From positions 1-64,000 of the forward strand of contig CAYOED010000008.1 of NCBI GenBank assembly GCA_964402925.1: a stretch of DNA of 64,000 nucleotides, in the 5' to 3' direction. This stretch comes from Suilimivivens sp964402925 (GTDB taxonomy: Bacteria; Bacillota; Clostridia; Lachnospirales; Lachnospiraceae). The position numbers and the translations under genes are program-made. The notes below the pieces were generated by a model that saw only the letters and a program-made list of their open reading frames with translations, ran no database searches and was not told the origin of the DNA. This document shows positions 25,700 to 34,313 of the stretch, piece by piece. Position 1 is the first letter of the stretch; each line of letters begins with the position of its first letter.

Positions 25700-26098
25700 A
25701 TGAAAATTCAAAATAATGGATTCCTTTCAATTGAACAGTTACAGGATCAATACTTAAACCAGAATAAAAGCGCAGCAGCAAACAAGACCCCGGAAGGGAA
25801 ATCGTTTCTGGATATTCTGGAAAGCAGCCGGGAAAAGGGTGCAGAGGAAGTTAAATTTTCCAAACATGCCGCAGGAAGACTGGCGGATCGGAACATTGAA
25901 CTTACAAGCAGTCAGATGGAGCGCTTGCAGGAAGGTGCGCAAAAGGCGCAGATGAAGGGAATCAAAGAATCGCTTGTCCTTGTGGATCAGCTGGCATTTA
26001 TTGTAAATATTCCAAACAATACGGTAGTGACAGCGATGAATCAAAAGGATGCAGCAGAAAACATTTTTACAAATATTGATGGAGCCGTAATTATTTAG
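25700..26098 (+). CDS. TIGR02530-family flagellar protein between flgD and flgE
   Basis: 132 aa. EVKFSKHAAGRLADRNIELT and ESLVLVDQLAFIVNIPNNTVVTAM match the small flagellar-operon family found between flgD and flgE in Firmicutes and spirochaetes. Its role is not established; position points to hook assembly or export. GGAGG precedes the ATG at a good distance. The 80-bp gap that follows ends in the flgE ribosome-binding site. Confidence 0.88.
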   Translation: MKIQNNGFLSIEQLQDQYLNQNKSAAANKTPEGKSFLDILESSREKGAEEVKFSKHAAGRLADRNIELTSSQMERLQEGAQKAQMKGIKESLVLVDQLAFIVNIPNNTVVTAMNQKDAAENIFTNIDGAVII

Positions 26099-26177
26099 CC
26101 GGACCCGATGGAGGCTAATCATTCCTGAATGGCAGATGGAATGAGACGGCATATAACCTTAAGGAGGTCATTTCATT

Positions 26178-27590
26178 ATGATGAGATCATTATTCTCTGG
26201 TGTGGCAGGTCTTAAAACACACCAGACAAGGATGGATGTTATTGGTAATAACATCGCCAACGTAAACACAACAGCGTACAAATCACAGTCTATGACATTC
26301 AGCGATCTGATGTATCAGACCACCCAGGCAGCTTCCGGTGCCAATGCAACTACGGGTGTGGGCGGTATAAACGCAAGACAGATTGGTCTTGGAGCTAAGA
26401 CTGCTGCAATCAAAACAGCAATTTCCGGTCAGGGTTCTGCCCAGAGCACAAACGATCCTTTTGATATTATGATCAGCGGAGATGCGTTTTTCGTTGTAAG
26501 CAACGGATCAGAGAATTTCTTTACAAGAGACGGCTCTTTTTACATTGACGGCAAGGGAAATCTTGCTATGACCAGTACCGGTTATAATGTAATGGGATGG
26601 CAGGTGGATCCCGAAAATCCGGGAAATATTAAAAGAGGTGAAGTGTCAGCGCTGCGTATTATGACAGCAGAAAATATGTCATATCCGCCGGAAGCAACTA
26701 CAAAGGCAACTGTCAGCGGTATTGTGGATAAGAATGATCCCGATGTTAACAGTACCAGCGGAAGAATGATGGATTTGGAAATCTATGACAACCAGGGATA
26801 TAAATATACTGTAAGGATGAGCGTGCACGCTACAGATGGTGAGACAGGGCAGTTTTATGTAAAGCTTGATGATATCATTGATTCTGCTGGCAAGTCTGTT
26901 GCAAAAGATGAGAATGGTAATCTGAAAGATGGTTTTGATTTTGGCGATGCAACAAAAGGAAAAGACAAGGAAGATAATGAGGTGCCTAACAGCATTACTC
27001 TGAACTTCAGAGAAGGTAAGGGTACATTCCAAAATGTTGGAGAAGCTTCATTAGGAGATGTTGCTACCATAGGAAAGAAGACAGCTACATTATCGCTTGG
27101 GGGGCTTACTAACTTCCCTGCCGAAATTGAATTGGATTTTTCCGCCACATACAACTATGATCACAATGGCACATCAACGATCAGCTCTATTGCAGGAGTG
27201 GGCATAGGCGAAGGTTCGGGACGTGCGCCTGGTGAGATGAGCGGTATCACTGTCTCGAAGGATGGAATGATTTATGCCTCCTATGATAATGGTCAGAGAA
27301 GACTGCTTGGACAGATTTCCACAGCTTCTTTTGCTAATCCCTCGGGTCTTGCAAAGGAAGGCGATAACCTTTACTCAGCGACTACGAACTCAGGTGATTT
27401 TGACGGAATAGGAAAGGACATTACAGAAGGCGGCGGACGTATGGAATCGGGCGTTCTGGAAATGAGTAACGTTGATCTCGCGGCAGAATTCACGGAGATG
27501 ATCACGACTCAGAGAGGTTTCCAGGCAAACAGCCGTATTATTACGGTTTCTGATACACTGCTTGAGGAACTGACCAATCTGAAGAGATAA
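26178..27590 (+). CDS. flgE: Flagellar hook protein FlgE
   Basis: 470 aa. N-terminal rod/hook motif LFSGVAGLKTHQTRMDVIGNN and IANVNTTAYKSQ; C-terminal D0 helix EFTEMITTQRGFQANSRIIT with TVSDTLLEELTNLKR at the end (family block ITTQRGFQANSR). The middle holds the variable surface domains. FlgE polymerises into the flexible hook joining rod and filament. AAGGAGGT precedes ATG 26178. Two tandem hairpins follow the stop codon (27602-27685). Confidence 0.97.
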   Translation: MMRSLFSGVAGLKTHQTRMDVIGNNIANVNTTAYKSQSMTFSDLMYQTTQAASGANATTGVGGINARQIGLGAKTAAIKTAISGQGSAQSTNDPFDIMISGDAFFVVSNGSENFFTRDGSFYIDGKGNLAMTSTGYNVMGWQVDPENPGNIKRGEVSALRIMTAENMSYPPEATTKATVSGIVDKNDPDVNSTSGRMMDLEIYDNQGYKYTVRMSVHATDGETGQFYVKLDDIIDSAGKSVAKDENGNLKDGFDFGDATKGKDKEDNEVPNSITLNFREGKGTFQNVGEASLGDVATIGKKTATLSLGGLTNFPAEIELDFSATYNYDHNGTSTISSIAGVGIGEGSGRAPGEMSGITVSKDGMIYASYDNGQRRLLGQISTASFANPSGLAKEGDNLYSATTNSGDFDGIGKDITEGGGRMESGVLEMSNVDLAAEFTEMITTQRGFQANSRIITVSDTLLEELTNLKR

Positions 27591-27601
27591 TGGATGAAGG
27601 T

Positions 27602-27685
27602 CTGTGTAAGAGATACACAGCATAAGAAATGTAGGCAGAAGCGATGCATAAGGCAAAGGGGACCAGGCTTTCACTGGTTCCCTTT
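27602..27685 (+). other. Two tandem RNA hairpins between flgE and flbD
   Basis: CTGTGTA/TACACAG (27602-27608 with 27614-27620, 5-nt loop) and a 12-bp stem (27655-27666 with 27674-27685, one G-U pair, 7-nt loop). No U-run follows the second hairpin, so these look like mRNA-stabilising or processing structures, not a full terminator. They may raise hook mRNA relative to downstream genes (inference). Confidence 0.5.
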
Positions 27686-27737
27686 AGCGTGCCGCGACTG
27701 GAAAAAATTACAGTGGCGGTGAGAGGAGTAACGTGGT

Positions 27738-27923
27738 ATGATAGAGGTAACGAAAATTAACGGGACCAAGGTTTTAGTGAATCCCGATCTGATAGAACTG
27801 GTGGAGGAAACACCGGACACAGTAATTGCATTTACAACAGGAAGAAAAATAATTGTAAAAGAAAGTAGACAAGAAGTGAAAAATCTTGTAAAATCGTATA
27901 GAAAGGATATTTTTGCGAATTAA
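27738..27923 (+). CDS. flbD: FlbD/SwrD-family flagellar protein
   Basis: 61 aa: IEVTKINGTKVLVNPDLIE, then TPDTVIAFTTGRKIIVKES, the complete FlbD fold of small flagellar-operon proteins. In Bacillus subtilis the homologue SwrD raises flagellar motor power. It lies between flgE and motA as in that organism. AGAGGAG precedes the ATG. Confidence 0.93.
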   Translation: MIEVTKINGTKVLVNPDLIELVEETPDTVIAFTTGRKIIVKESRQEVKNLVKSYRKDIFAN

Positions 27924-27943
27924 CGCAAAAAAGGTGAGTGGTT

Positions 27944-28735
27944 GTGGATTTAGCGTCAATTATTGGATTAGTGCTTTGCATGGCTATGTGTATATACGGT
28001 ATTATTGATAATGCGGGTATCGAAAATTTCGGTCGTTACCTGGATTTCCCATCCGCCGTCATTACATTTGGTGGAGCATTCTTTGCAGTTATGTTATCAA
28101 AAAGCCTTTCTGACTATATAGGCGGTCTTAAAAGCTTTCTCTTGATTTTCAAGGCACCGACTGCAGACGTGAAAGCAATGATACAGAAGATTATAGATTT
28201 GTCTAATATTGCCAGAAAAGAAGGACTTCTTTCCCTGGAGGAAGCGGCAAGCGATTTGGACGACGAGTTTATGAAGAAGGGAATTCTTCTTATCGTTGAC
28301 GGTACAGATCCGGAACTTGTCCGCGGAATTATGGAAACAGAGCTGATCAGTACGGAAGACAGACATAAGACCAAGATAGGGTTCTGGGATGATTTGGGAG
28401 CGATGGGACCTGCTTGGGGTATGATTGGTACCCTGATAGGTCTTGTTAACATGCTTTATGAAATGGATGATCCTTCCAGTATCGGACCTTCCATGGCAGT
28501 AGCACTTATTACAACACTTTATGGCTCATTGCTTGCAAACTGGATCTGCGGACCGGTTTCAGGAAAGCTGAAGTCGAACAATGCAAATGAAATCATGATT
28601 AAAGAGATTATGATTGAGGGTCTTCTCTCCATACAGGCAGGAGAAAACCCCAGAGTCATAGAAGAAAAACTGAAGTCGTTCTTATCACCGGGCGACCGCC
28701 TGACTCAGGATGACGGAGGTGAGGAGAATGGCTAA
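27944..28735 (+). CDS. motA: Flagellar stator protein MotA
   Basis: 263 aa with four transmembrane helices (about 3-22, 30-50, 143-165, 178-200). The cytoplasmic loop between helices 2 and 3 carries the charged residues that contact FliG, with the family block LLSLEEAASDLDDEF. Near helix 3 it reads GPAWGMIGTLIGLVNML. MotA and MotB form the ion-conducting stator. The GTG at 27944 is 6 nt after AAGGTGA; the GTG at 27938 is too close. The stop overlaps motB. Confidence 0.96.
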   Translation: MDLASIIGLVLCMAMCIYGIIDNAGIENFGRYLDFPSAVITFGGAFFAVMLSKSLSDYIGGLKSFLLIFKAPTADVKAMIQKIIDLSNIARKEGLLSLEEAASDLDDEFMKKGILLIVDGTDPELVRGIMETELISTEDRHKTKIGFWDDLGAMGPAWGMIGTLIGLVNMLYEMDDPSSIGPSMAVALITTLYGSLLANWICGPVSGKLKSNNANEIMIKEIMIEGLLSIQAGENPRVIEEKLKSFLSPGDRLTQDDGGEENG

Positions 28736-29534
28736 AAGGAAACCGGATGAGCCACCCCAGGGCGCCCCGGCTTGGCAATCGACCTTTGCAGATTTGATGA
28801 ATCTTCTCCTTTGCTTCTTCGTTATGCTGTTTTCTATGTCGACAATAGATGCCCAGAAATTTGAGTTGATAGCAGCTTCTTTTAATCAGACATTCAGTAT
28901 TTTTGAAGCAGGAGCGTCAGCGATTGGAGAAGGTATCTTGATCAGCATGGGAGTGAGCCAGTTAAATGAGCTGGATGACTATATCAACAGCACAGGAAGA
29001 GATGCAGAGGGTGATACGATTCCGGAGAATTTGGAATCTGCGGCAGAAATGATGGAAGAGGCGAAACTGGAGCAATCCGAAGAACTGGCAAGTGAGATAG
29101 AAGAAGCCTTAGAGGAGAAGAATCTGGATAAGGAAGTAGATATTGAATTTACTGCGCAATATGTACAGCTTACATTGAATGGCGCATTGCTATTTGATTC
29201 CGGAAGTGTGGAGATTAAAGCGGAAGCACTTCCATTGATGAATCAATTGGGGATCATTCTCCAGAGATTTGGTGAAGGAACCATAGAGATTGAGGGGCAT
29301 ACAGATAATGTTCCTATGTCAGGAAGCAAATATGCGAACAATGACGAGTTGAGTAGTGGAAGGGCCTTGTCAGTTTTTTATTACCTTGAGGATAATACCT
29401 CCCTGGATATGAGTAAAGTCAAACATTCCGGAAGAGGAGAATATATCCCTATAGCAGATAATTCAACAGAAGAAGGAAGGGCTAAAAACAGGAGAGTAGA
29501 GATAAAAATATATAATTCACTAAGTTCGTATTAA
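28728..29534 (+). CDS. motB: Flagellar stator protein MotB
   Basis: 268 aa. The short cytoplasmic N-terminus is followed by one transmembrane helix with the ion-binding Asp in STFADLMNLLLCFF, a linker of acidic helices, and an OmpA/MotB peptidoglycan-binding domain (IEIEGHTDNVPMSG, LSSGRALSVFYYL, NRRVEIKIY). ATG 28728 follows GGTGAGGAG and overlaps the motA stop by 8 bp; the upstream frame to 28710 is rejected. Ion type (proton or sodium) cannot be decided from this sequence alone. Confidence 0.96.
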   Translation: MAKRKPDEPPQGAPAWQSTFADLMNLLLCFFVMLFSMSTIDAQKFELIAASFNQTFSIFEAGASAIGEGILISMGVSQLNELDDYINSTGRDAEGDTIPENLESAAEMMEEAKLEQSEELASEIEEALEEKNLDKEVDIEFTAQYVQLTLNGALLFDSGSVEIKAEALPLMNQLGIILQRFGEGTIEIEGHTDNVPMSGSKYANNDELSSGRALSVFYYLEDNTSLDMSKVKHSGRGEYIPIADNSTEEGRAKNRRVEIKIYNSLSSY

Positions 29535-29559
29535 GAAATAAAGAAAGGTTGTATTTATC

Positions 29560-30093
29560 ATGAAGAAAAACTTGATTTCGGTCATCATACTGGCGCTTAT
29601 GATTGTGAATATTGTTCTGACTGCTATTATGATGATCAGCGTACTTGGAACGAACAAAAAGACGGCAGATCTGGTGACAGATATTGCATCTGCAATCAGC
29701 TTGGATCTGGGGGAAGGGAAAGAAGGCGAAGAAATTGAAATGGTTTCTATGGCAGATACAGAAACCTACACGATTTCCGAAATGAGGATTCTCTTGAAAA
29801 GAGATGATACTCCAGATGAAGACGGCAATGTAGATAATAAGGATCATTATGCATTGATTTCCGTAGCGCTATCCATGAATACCAAAAATAAAGATTATAA
29901 GACCTATTCAGATTTATCTACAAGGGAGGATCTGATCAAGGGTCTGATCAATGAAGTGGTAAGCCAATATACAATGGATAAGGCGAAGGATCATGCCCAG
30001 CAGATGGAGCAGGAGATTTTACAGAAGATTCAGGAACGTTTTGAATCGGATTTTATTTATGATGTAACGCTGATCAGCCCTCTCTACTCGTAG
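29560..30093 (+). CDS. fliL: Flagellar basal body-associated protein FliL
   Basis: 177 aa. The N-terminal transmembrane helix lies at about 5-27 (LISVIILALMIVNIVLTAIMM), followed by an extracytoplasmic FliL domain ending DKAKDHAQQMEQEILQKIQERF, then the C-terminal strand. FliL forms a ring around the stator and supports torque under load. It lies between motB and fliM, its usual place. AAGAAAGG precedes the ATG. Confidence 0.9.
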   Translation: MKKNLISVIILALMIVNIVLTAIMMISVLGTNKKTADLVTDIASAISLDLGEGKEGEEIEMVSMADTETYTISEMRILLKRDDTPDEDGNVDNKDHYALISVALSMNTKNKDYKTYSDLSTREDLIKGLINEVVSQYTMDKAKDHAQQMEQEILQKIQERFESDFIYDVTLISPLYS

Positions 30094-30155
30094 ATGCCGT
30101 ATATGGCAGATGTGTTGACTGATTATTACGGCTGAAATGAAGGAGGTGAAAACTC

Positions 30156-31136
30156 GTGGGTGAGGTATTATCTCAAAGTGAGATAGACAATTTGCTGGCG
30201 GCGTTAAGCAGCGGTGAATTGGATGTTGATCAGATGCAGGAGCCGGGAGAAAAGCAGGTAAAAGATTATGATTTTAAGAGACCTGCGAAGTTTTCCAAGG
30301 AGCATCTAAGAACCCTTGAAATTATTTATGAACATTACGGAAGGTTGATTTCAACCAATCTGCCGGTTTATTTGAGAAAAAATATTCAGGTGACGGTAGC
30401 AAGTTCGGAGACAGTTACCTTTTCAGAATTTACAAATGCACTTTCGAATCCGGTTATACTTGGTATTGTAGATTTTAAGCCTTTGAACGGCAATGTCATT
30501 ATGGAATTGTCGCCTAATCTCGGATTTGCAATGATTGACCGAATGTTGGGCGGACAAGGAATGCCGCTTGAAAAAAATAGAGATTTTTCAGAAATTGAAA
30601 TGACTATTTTGCAGAGGCTGCTGGTAATCTGTATGCAACTGATGCGGGAACCATGGAGAAATGTGATTGATATCAATCCAATGATGGAAAGGATTGAAAC
30701 CAATGCTCAGTTTGCACAGGTGATTGCGCCTAGTGATATGATTGCAATCGTATCCATGAGTGTTAAGATTGGTGATATAGAAGGGCTTATGAATATCTGT
30801 CTTCCATACTTTACGTTGGAAGATGTGATGGATAAGCTGAACACCAAATATTGGTTCTCGACAATGCAAAAAGATGATACAGTAGATTATGAAGAACACA
30901 TAGAATCACTCATTAAGAGAATAGATGTACCGGTGAAGGCAGTCCTTGGAAAGAGCCAGGTAGCAGTTAATGATTTCCTGAACCTGCAGGTGGGAGATAT
31001 CATTAGACTTGATACCAGAGTGGATTCAGAGATGAATGTTTATGTAGGCAATATTAAGAAGTTCACTGCACTTCCGGGCTCTAGCAAAGATAATTATGCT
31101 GTCCGGGTGACATCAATAATCAGAGAGGGGGAGTAA
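30156..31136 (+). CDS. fliM: Flagellar motor switch protein FliM
   Basis: 326 aa. The N-terminal CheY-P-binding peptide (LSQSEIDNLLAALSSGE) is followed by the middle CheC-like domain with the GG motif (IDRMLGGQGMPLEK) that contacts FliG, and the C-terminal SpoA domain (VNDFLNLQVGDIIRLDT). FliM forms the C ring with FliG and FliY. GTG start with AAGGAGGTGA upstream. Confidence 0.97.
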   Translation: MGEVLSQSEIDNLLAALSSGELDVDQMQEPGEKQVKDYDFKRPAKFSKEHLRTLEIIYEHYGRLISTNLPVYLRKNIQVTVASSETVTFSEFTNALSNPVILGIVDFKPLNGNVIMELSPNLGFAMIDRMLGGQGMPLEKNRDFSEIEMTILQRLLVICMQLMREPWRNVIDINPMMERIETNAQFAQVIAPSDMIAIVSMSVKIGDIEGLMNICLPYFTLEDVMDKLNTKYWFSTMQKDDTVDYEEHIESLIKRIDVPVKAVLGKSQVAVNDFLNLQVGDIIRLDTRVDSEMNVYVGNIKKFTALPGSSKDNYAVRVTSIIREGE

Positions 31137-31139
31137 GAA

Positions 31140-32366
31140 ATGGACGGAATGCTGTCACAAGATGAAATAAATGCGCTGCTTACCGGCATGGACCTGTCCG
31201 GTGATACACAGGAATCGGAAGATGCGTCAAATGCGGTACCGATAGATGAGAGTCTGCTTACACCAGATGAAAGAGATGCAATAGGAGAAATTGCCAATAT
31301 CAGTATGGGGTCTTCAGCGACCACTTTGTATTCGCTGGTAAACAGGAAGGTTAATATTACAACGCCTGTTGTGCAGATTTCTAACTGGGATATGGTGGTA
31401 GACGCTTACGAACGTCCATGTGTCTTTATTCAGATTAAATATACGGCAGGGCTTGACGGCTCGAATACCATGATTTTAAAAGAGCAGGATGTTAAAGTCA
31501 TAACGGATTTGATGATGGGAGGCGATGGCAGCAATACAGATGGAGAACTTGGAGAACTTCATCTAAGTGCGATCTCAGAGGCAATGAACCAGATGATGGG
31601 TTCTGCGGCAACATCGATGTCTACCATGCTTGGCAAAATGATAGATATCAGCCCCCCAGAGGCAAGTCTGGTAGATTTAAATGATTTTAAGAAAGGCGGG
31701 GAAATTGCTTCCTTTCTTGAAGGTAATTTTGTTAAAATTGCTTTCCGTATGCAGATAGATGATTTGGTAGACAGCACGATTATGCAGCTATACCCGATTG
31801 AATTTGCAAAAGGACTTTATGAAAGTTTCATTTTAAATCAGCCAGCCCCAGAGCCTGCATCGGCACCAGCTCCAGAGCCGAGCGCGCCGCCGGTAATGGA
31901 AATGCCAGCAGGACAGCCTGATATGAGCCAGATGAATATGGGCATGCAGGGAATGCCGATGCAGGGGATGCCAATGAGTGCAATGCCGATGCAGGGGATG
32001 CCAATGAATGCAATGCCGATGCAGGGAATGCCAATGATGGGAATGCCTGCAATGAATATGGGGATGCCCCAGATGAATATACAGCCGGCTCAGTTCCAGA
32101 GTTTTAATAGTAATGGAGGAACTGCTCCGGGGCAGGAGAATATAGGGCTCATCCGGGATGTTCCGCTGGAAGTTACGGTTGAGCTTGGCAGAACCAAAAA
32201 ATCCATAGCTGAAATATTGGACTTCGCACCAGGTACTATCATAGAACTTGATAAGATTGCTGGTGAACCTATAGATGTACTGGTAAATGGTAAATTTGTA
32301 GCCAAAGGCGAGGTTGTAGTAATTGAAGAAAGTTTTGGCATCCGTGTAACCGAAATAATAAAGTAA
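31140..32366 (+). CDS. fliY: FliY-type flagellar motor switch phosphatase (CheC-like plus FliN domain)
   Basis: 408 aa. It opens with a FliM-like CheY-binding peptide (LSQDEINALLTGM). A CheC/CheX-type domain with paired active-site helices follows (ERDAIGEIANISMGSSATTL and ALSEAMNQMMGSAATSM, the ExxN-type sites), then a Pro/Met-rich linker (about residues 235-320), and a C-terminal FliN/SpoA domain (LEVTVELGRTKKSIAEIL). FliY removes phosphate from CheY-P at the switch and replaces FliN. The linker contains three copies of a 30-bp, 10-residue repeat (31951-32040). The gene begins 3 bp after fliM. Confidence 0.95.
   Translation: MDGMLSQDEINALLTGMDLSGDTQESEDASNAVPIDESLLTPDERDAIGEIANISMGSSATTLYSLVNRKVNITTPVVQISNWDMVVDAYERPCVFIQIKYTAGLDGSNTMILKEQDVKVITDLMMGGDGSNTDGELGELHLSAISEAMNQMMGSAATSMSTMLGKMIDISPPEASLVDLNDFKKGGEIASFLEGNFVKIAFRMQIDDLVDSTIMQLYPIEFAKGLYESFILNQPAPEPASAPAPEPSAPPVMEMPAGQPDMSQMNMGMQGMPMQGMPMSAMPMQGMPMNAMPMQGMPMMGMPAMNMGMPQMNIQPAQFQSFNSNGGTAPGQENIGLIRDVPLEVTVELGRTKKSIAEILDFAPGTIIELDKIAGEPIDVLVNGKFVAKGEVVVIEESFGIRVTEIIK
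31951..32040 (+). repeat. Three tandem 30-bp repeats encoding a Met-Pro-Gln-Gly unit in FliY
   Basis: Three 30-bp units at 31951, 31981 and 32011 differ at only a few bases and encode (G/A)MPMQGMPM plus two variable residues. The surrounding linker continues with shorter, degenerate Met-Pro-Gly repeats. Confidence 0.95.
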
Positions 32367-32384
32367 AAGGTAGGAGAGAAAAAT

Positions 32385-32747
32385 ATGGCTAAAAATGTAT
32401 TAGTAGTTGATGATGCAGCTTTCATGCGTATGATGATTAAGGACATTCTGACAAAGAATGGCTATAATGTAGTAGGCGAAGCTGAAAATGGCGCAAAGGC
32501 TTTTGAAAAGTATAATGAATTAAAGCCGGATCTTGTACTCATGGATATCACCATGCCGGAAGTTGACGGAATTGCTGCACTTAAGAAGATTAAGGGGGCA
32601 GATCCTAATGCTATGATTATTATGTGTTCTGCAATGGGACAGCAGGCTATGGTTATCGAAGCCATTCAGGGCGGGGCAAAGGACTTTATCGTAAAACCTT
32701 TCCAGCCTGAACGTGTATTGGAAGCGGTGAAGAAGGTAGTCGGTTAA
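32385..32747 (+). CDS. cheY: Chemotaxis response regulator CheY
   Basis: 120-aa single receiver domain. Acidic pocket D9-D10, phospho-acceptor D54 (LVLMDITMP), switch Ser82 (MCSAMG) and K104 (FIVKPF) are all present. Phosphorylated CheY binds FliM/FliY to change rotation. It lies directly behind fliY, the switch phosphatase that resets it. The ATG follows TAGGAGAG. Confidence 0.97.
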   Translation: MAKNVLVVDDAAFMRMMIKDILTKNGYNVVGEAENGAKAFEKYNELKPDLVLMDITMPEVDGIAALKKIKGADPNAMIIMCSAMGQQAMVIEAIQGGAKDFIVKPFQPERVLEAVKKVVG

Positions 32748-32748
32748 T

Positions 32749-33117
32749 ATGCTCCTTTCAGTTACTACAAGAATGGACAGTTATCTTCAGTTTATGACGG
32801 TGCTTATTCTTTTTGTTTTTGTGCTTGCCGCCACTTACTTGGTTACAAGGTGGATCGCCCGGTACCAGAAGGGTAAGGCAGGTACTGGCAATTTGGAAAT
32901 TATGGAAGCCTGCAGAGTTGGCAATAATAAATATATTCAGATAATAAGAGCAGGAAAGAAATACCTTGTGGTTGCCATCGGAAAGGATGAGATTCATATG
33001 CTTTCAGAACTTTCCGAGGAAGAGATTGACCTTCAAGAGAACGGGCAGGAACAGACACTTGACTTTGCCAGTGTCTTTGACAGGGTGAAAAAAATGAAGG
33101 AAAAAGATAAGGACTAA
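32749..33117 (+). CDS. fliO: Flagellar biosynthetic protein FliO
   Basis: 122 aa. One transmembrane helix (about 12-36, LQFMTVLILFVFVLAATYLV) precedes a small cytoplasmic beta domain (ACRVGNNKYIQIIRAGKKYLVVAIG), the FliO/FliZ pattern. FliO helps assemble the FliP pore ring. It starts right after the cheY stop, with only a weak ribosome-binding site inside the end of cheY, and precedes fliP-fliQ-fliR. Confidence 0.88.
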   Translation: MLLSVTTRMDSYLQFMTVLILFVFVLAATYLVTRWIARYQKGKAGTGNLEIMEACRVGNNKYIQIIRAGKKYLVVAIGKDEIHMLSELSEEEIDLQENGQEQTLDFASVFDRVKKMKEKDKD

Positions 33118-33133
33118 GGGAAAAGGCAATCAT

Positions 33134-34003
33134 ATGAAAAAGAATTTTGCCGTAAAAGAAATAATAAAGATAATATGCCTGCTGATGACGGTAGGCATAT
33201 TGTGTATTATTCCCCGGACAAATGTGAGTGCGAGCGGAGTAGATTCTGCTATTACGGGGGAAACTGAACAGAGAACCAATATTAATGAACCTGGAAGCGC
33301 AGATTCCAGGGAAGAATTGTCTGAACTTAATATTGCAAATAATCTGACAATTACCCAAACCGGCGGTAATGGTCAGGTAAATGGAACATTACGGATACTG
33401 CTCACGTTAACATTGATTGGACTTGCACCAATACTGCTGATCATGTTAACCTCTTTCACTAGAACCATTATTGTTCTTCATTTTACACGAGCAGCTTTAA
33501 ATACCCAAACGGCACCGCCTAATCAGGTACTGGTTGGGTTAGCTTTGTTTCTGACTTATTTCATTATGCAGCCGACGCTTGCAAAGATTTATAATGAGGC
33601 GGTTGTTCCCTTTGAGGCGGGAACCATTACTCAGGAAGAATTTTTTGAAGCGGGAATACAGCCTCTTCGTGATTTTATGTATACACAGACGCAGACAAAT
33701 GACGTAAGAGTGTTTTTGGAGATTTCAGGGGAGGAATGGAATGGAAACTTAGATGACATTCCGCTTGCTGTGCTTGTTCCCAGTTTTATTCTTGGAGAAT
33801 TGCGGGAGGCATTTATCATCGGATTTATTATATATATTCCGTTTATTGTGATTGATATGGTAGTAGCGTCAACTCTCATGAGTATGGGTATGATGATGCT
33901 GCCTCCGACCACGATTTCTATGCCCTTTAAGATCTTACTGTTTGTGCTTGCTGATGGATGGAATCTGATTATTATAAACCTAGTGGAAACTTTTTATAAG
34001 TAG
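33134..34003 (+). CDS. fliP: Flagellar export gate protein FliP
   Basis: 289 aa. A signal peptide (about 1-34) and a hydrophilic spacer lead to the FliP core: LTLIGLAPILLIMLTSFTRTIIVL, ALNTQTAPPNQVLVGLALFLT, and SMGMMMLPPTTISMPFKILLFVL (blocks given in part). Five FliP subunits with FliQ and FliR form the export channel in the MS ring. AAAAGG precedes the ATG. Confidence 0.97.
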   Translation: MKKNFAVKEIIKIICLLMTVGILCIIPRTNVSASGVDSAITGETEQRTNINEPGSADSREELSELNIANNLTITQTGGNGQVNGTLRILLTLTLIGLAPILLIMLTSFTRTIIVLHFTRAALNTQTAPPNQVLVGLALFLTYFIMQPTLAKIYNEAVVPFEAGTITQEEFFEAGIQPLRDFMYTQTQTNDVRVFLEISGEEWNGNLDDIPLAVLVPSFILGELREAFIIGFIIYIPFIVIDMVVASTLMSMGMMMLPPTTISMPFKILLFVLADGWNLIIINLVETFYK

Positions 34004-34037
34004 TTTAAGGTAAAACGGATTGGAAGGATGAAAAGAT

Positions 34038-34307
34038 ATGACAGTTGATGAGGTTACAGCTATTGCCAGTTCGGCTTTGTTCATGGTTATAAAGGTAGCG
34101 GCGCCGGTACTTATGGTATCGCTGATCGTAGGTCTGATCATCAGTATTTTTCAGACGGTTACTTCTATTCAGGAGCAGACGCTTACCTTTGTACCGAAGA
34201 TTCTAGCAGTGTTTCTCGCGTTGATTGTAATTGGTAACTGGATGCTGACGGAAATGTCGGGATTCATGGTAAGTCTGTGGTCTGATTTTAGTCTTTATGT
34301 CAGGTAG
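34038..34307 (+). CDS. fliQ: Flagellar export gate protein FliQ
   Basis: 89 aa with two transmembrane helices. VLMVSLIVGLIISIFQTVTSIQEQTL carries the FliQ signature (GLIISIFQTVTSIQEQTL). Four copies surround the FliP5FliR1 core. GGAAGG precedes the ATG; fliR starts 6 bp after the stop. Confidence 0.97.
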   Translation: MTVDEVTAIASSALFMVIKVAAPVLMVSLIVGLIISIFQTVTSIQEQTLTFVPKILAVFLALIVIGNWMLTEMSGFMVSLWSDFSLYVR

Positions 34308-34313
34308 CGGATT

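Noticed and set aside
27655..27685. Intrinsic terminator after flgE
   Set aside because: The stem is strong but no U-tract follows, so it is reported only as a hairpin.
31951..32040. CRISPR-like tandem repeat
   Set aside because: The repeats are in frame inside fliY, have no spacers between them and no cas genes nearby.
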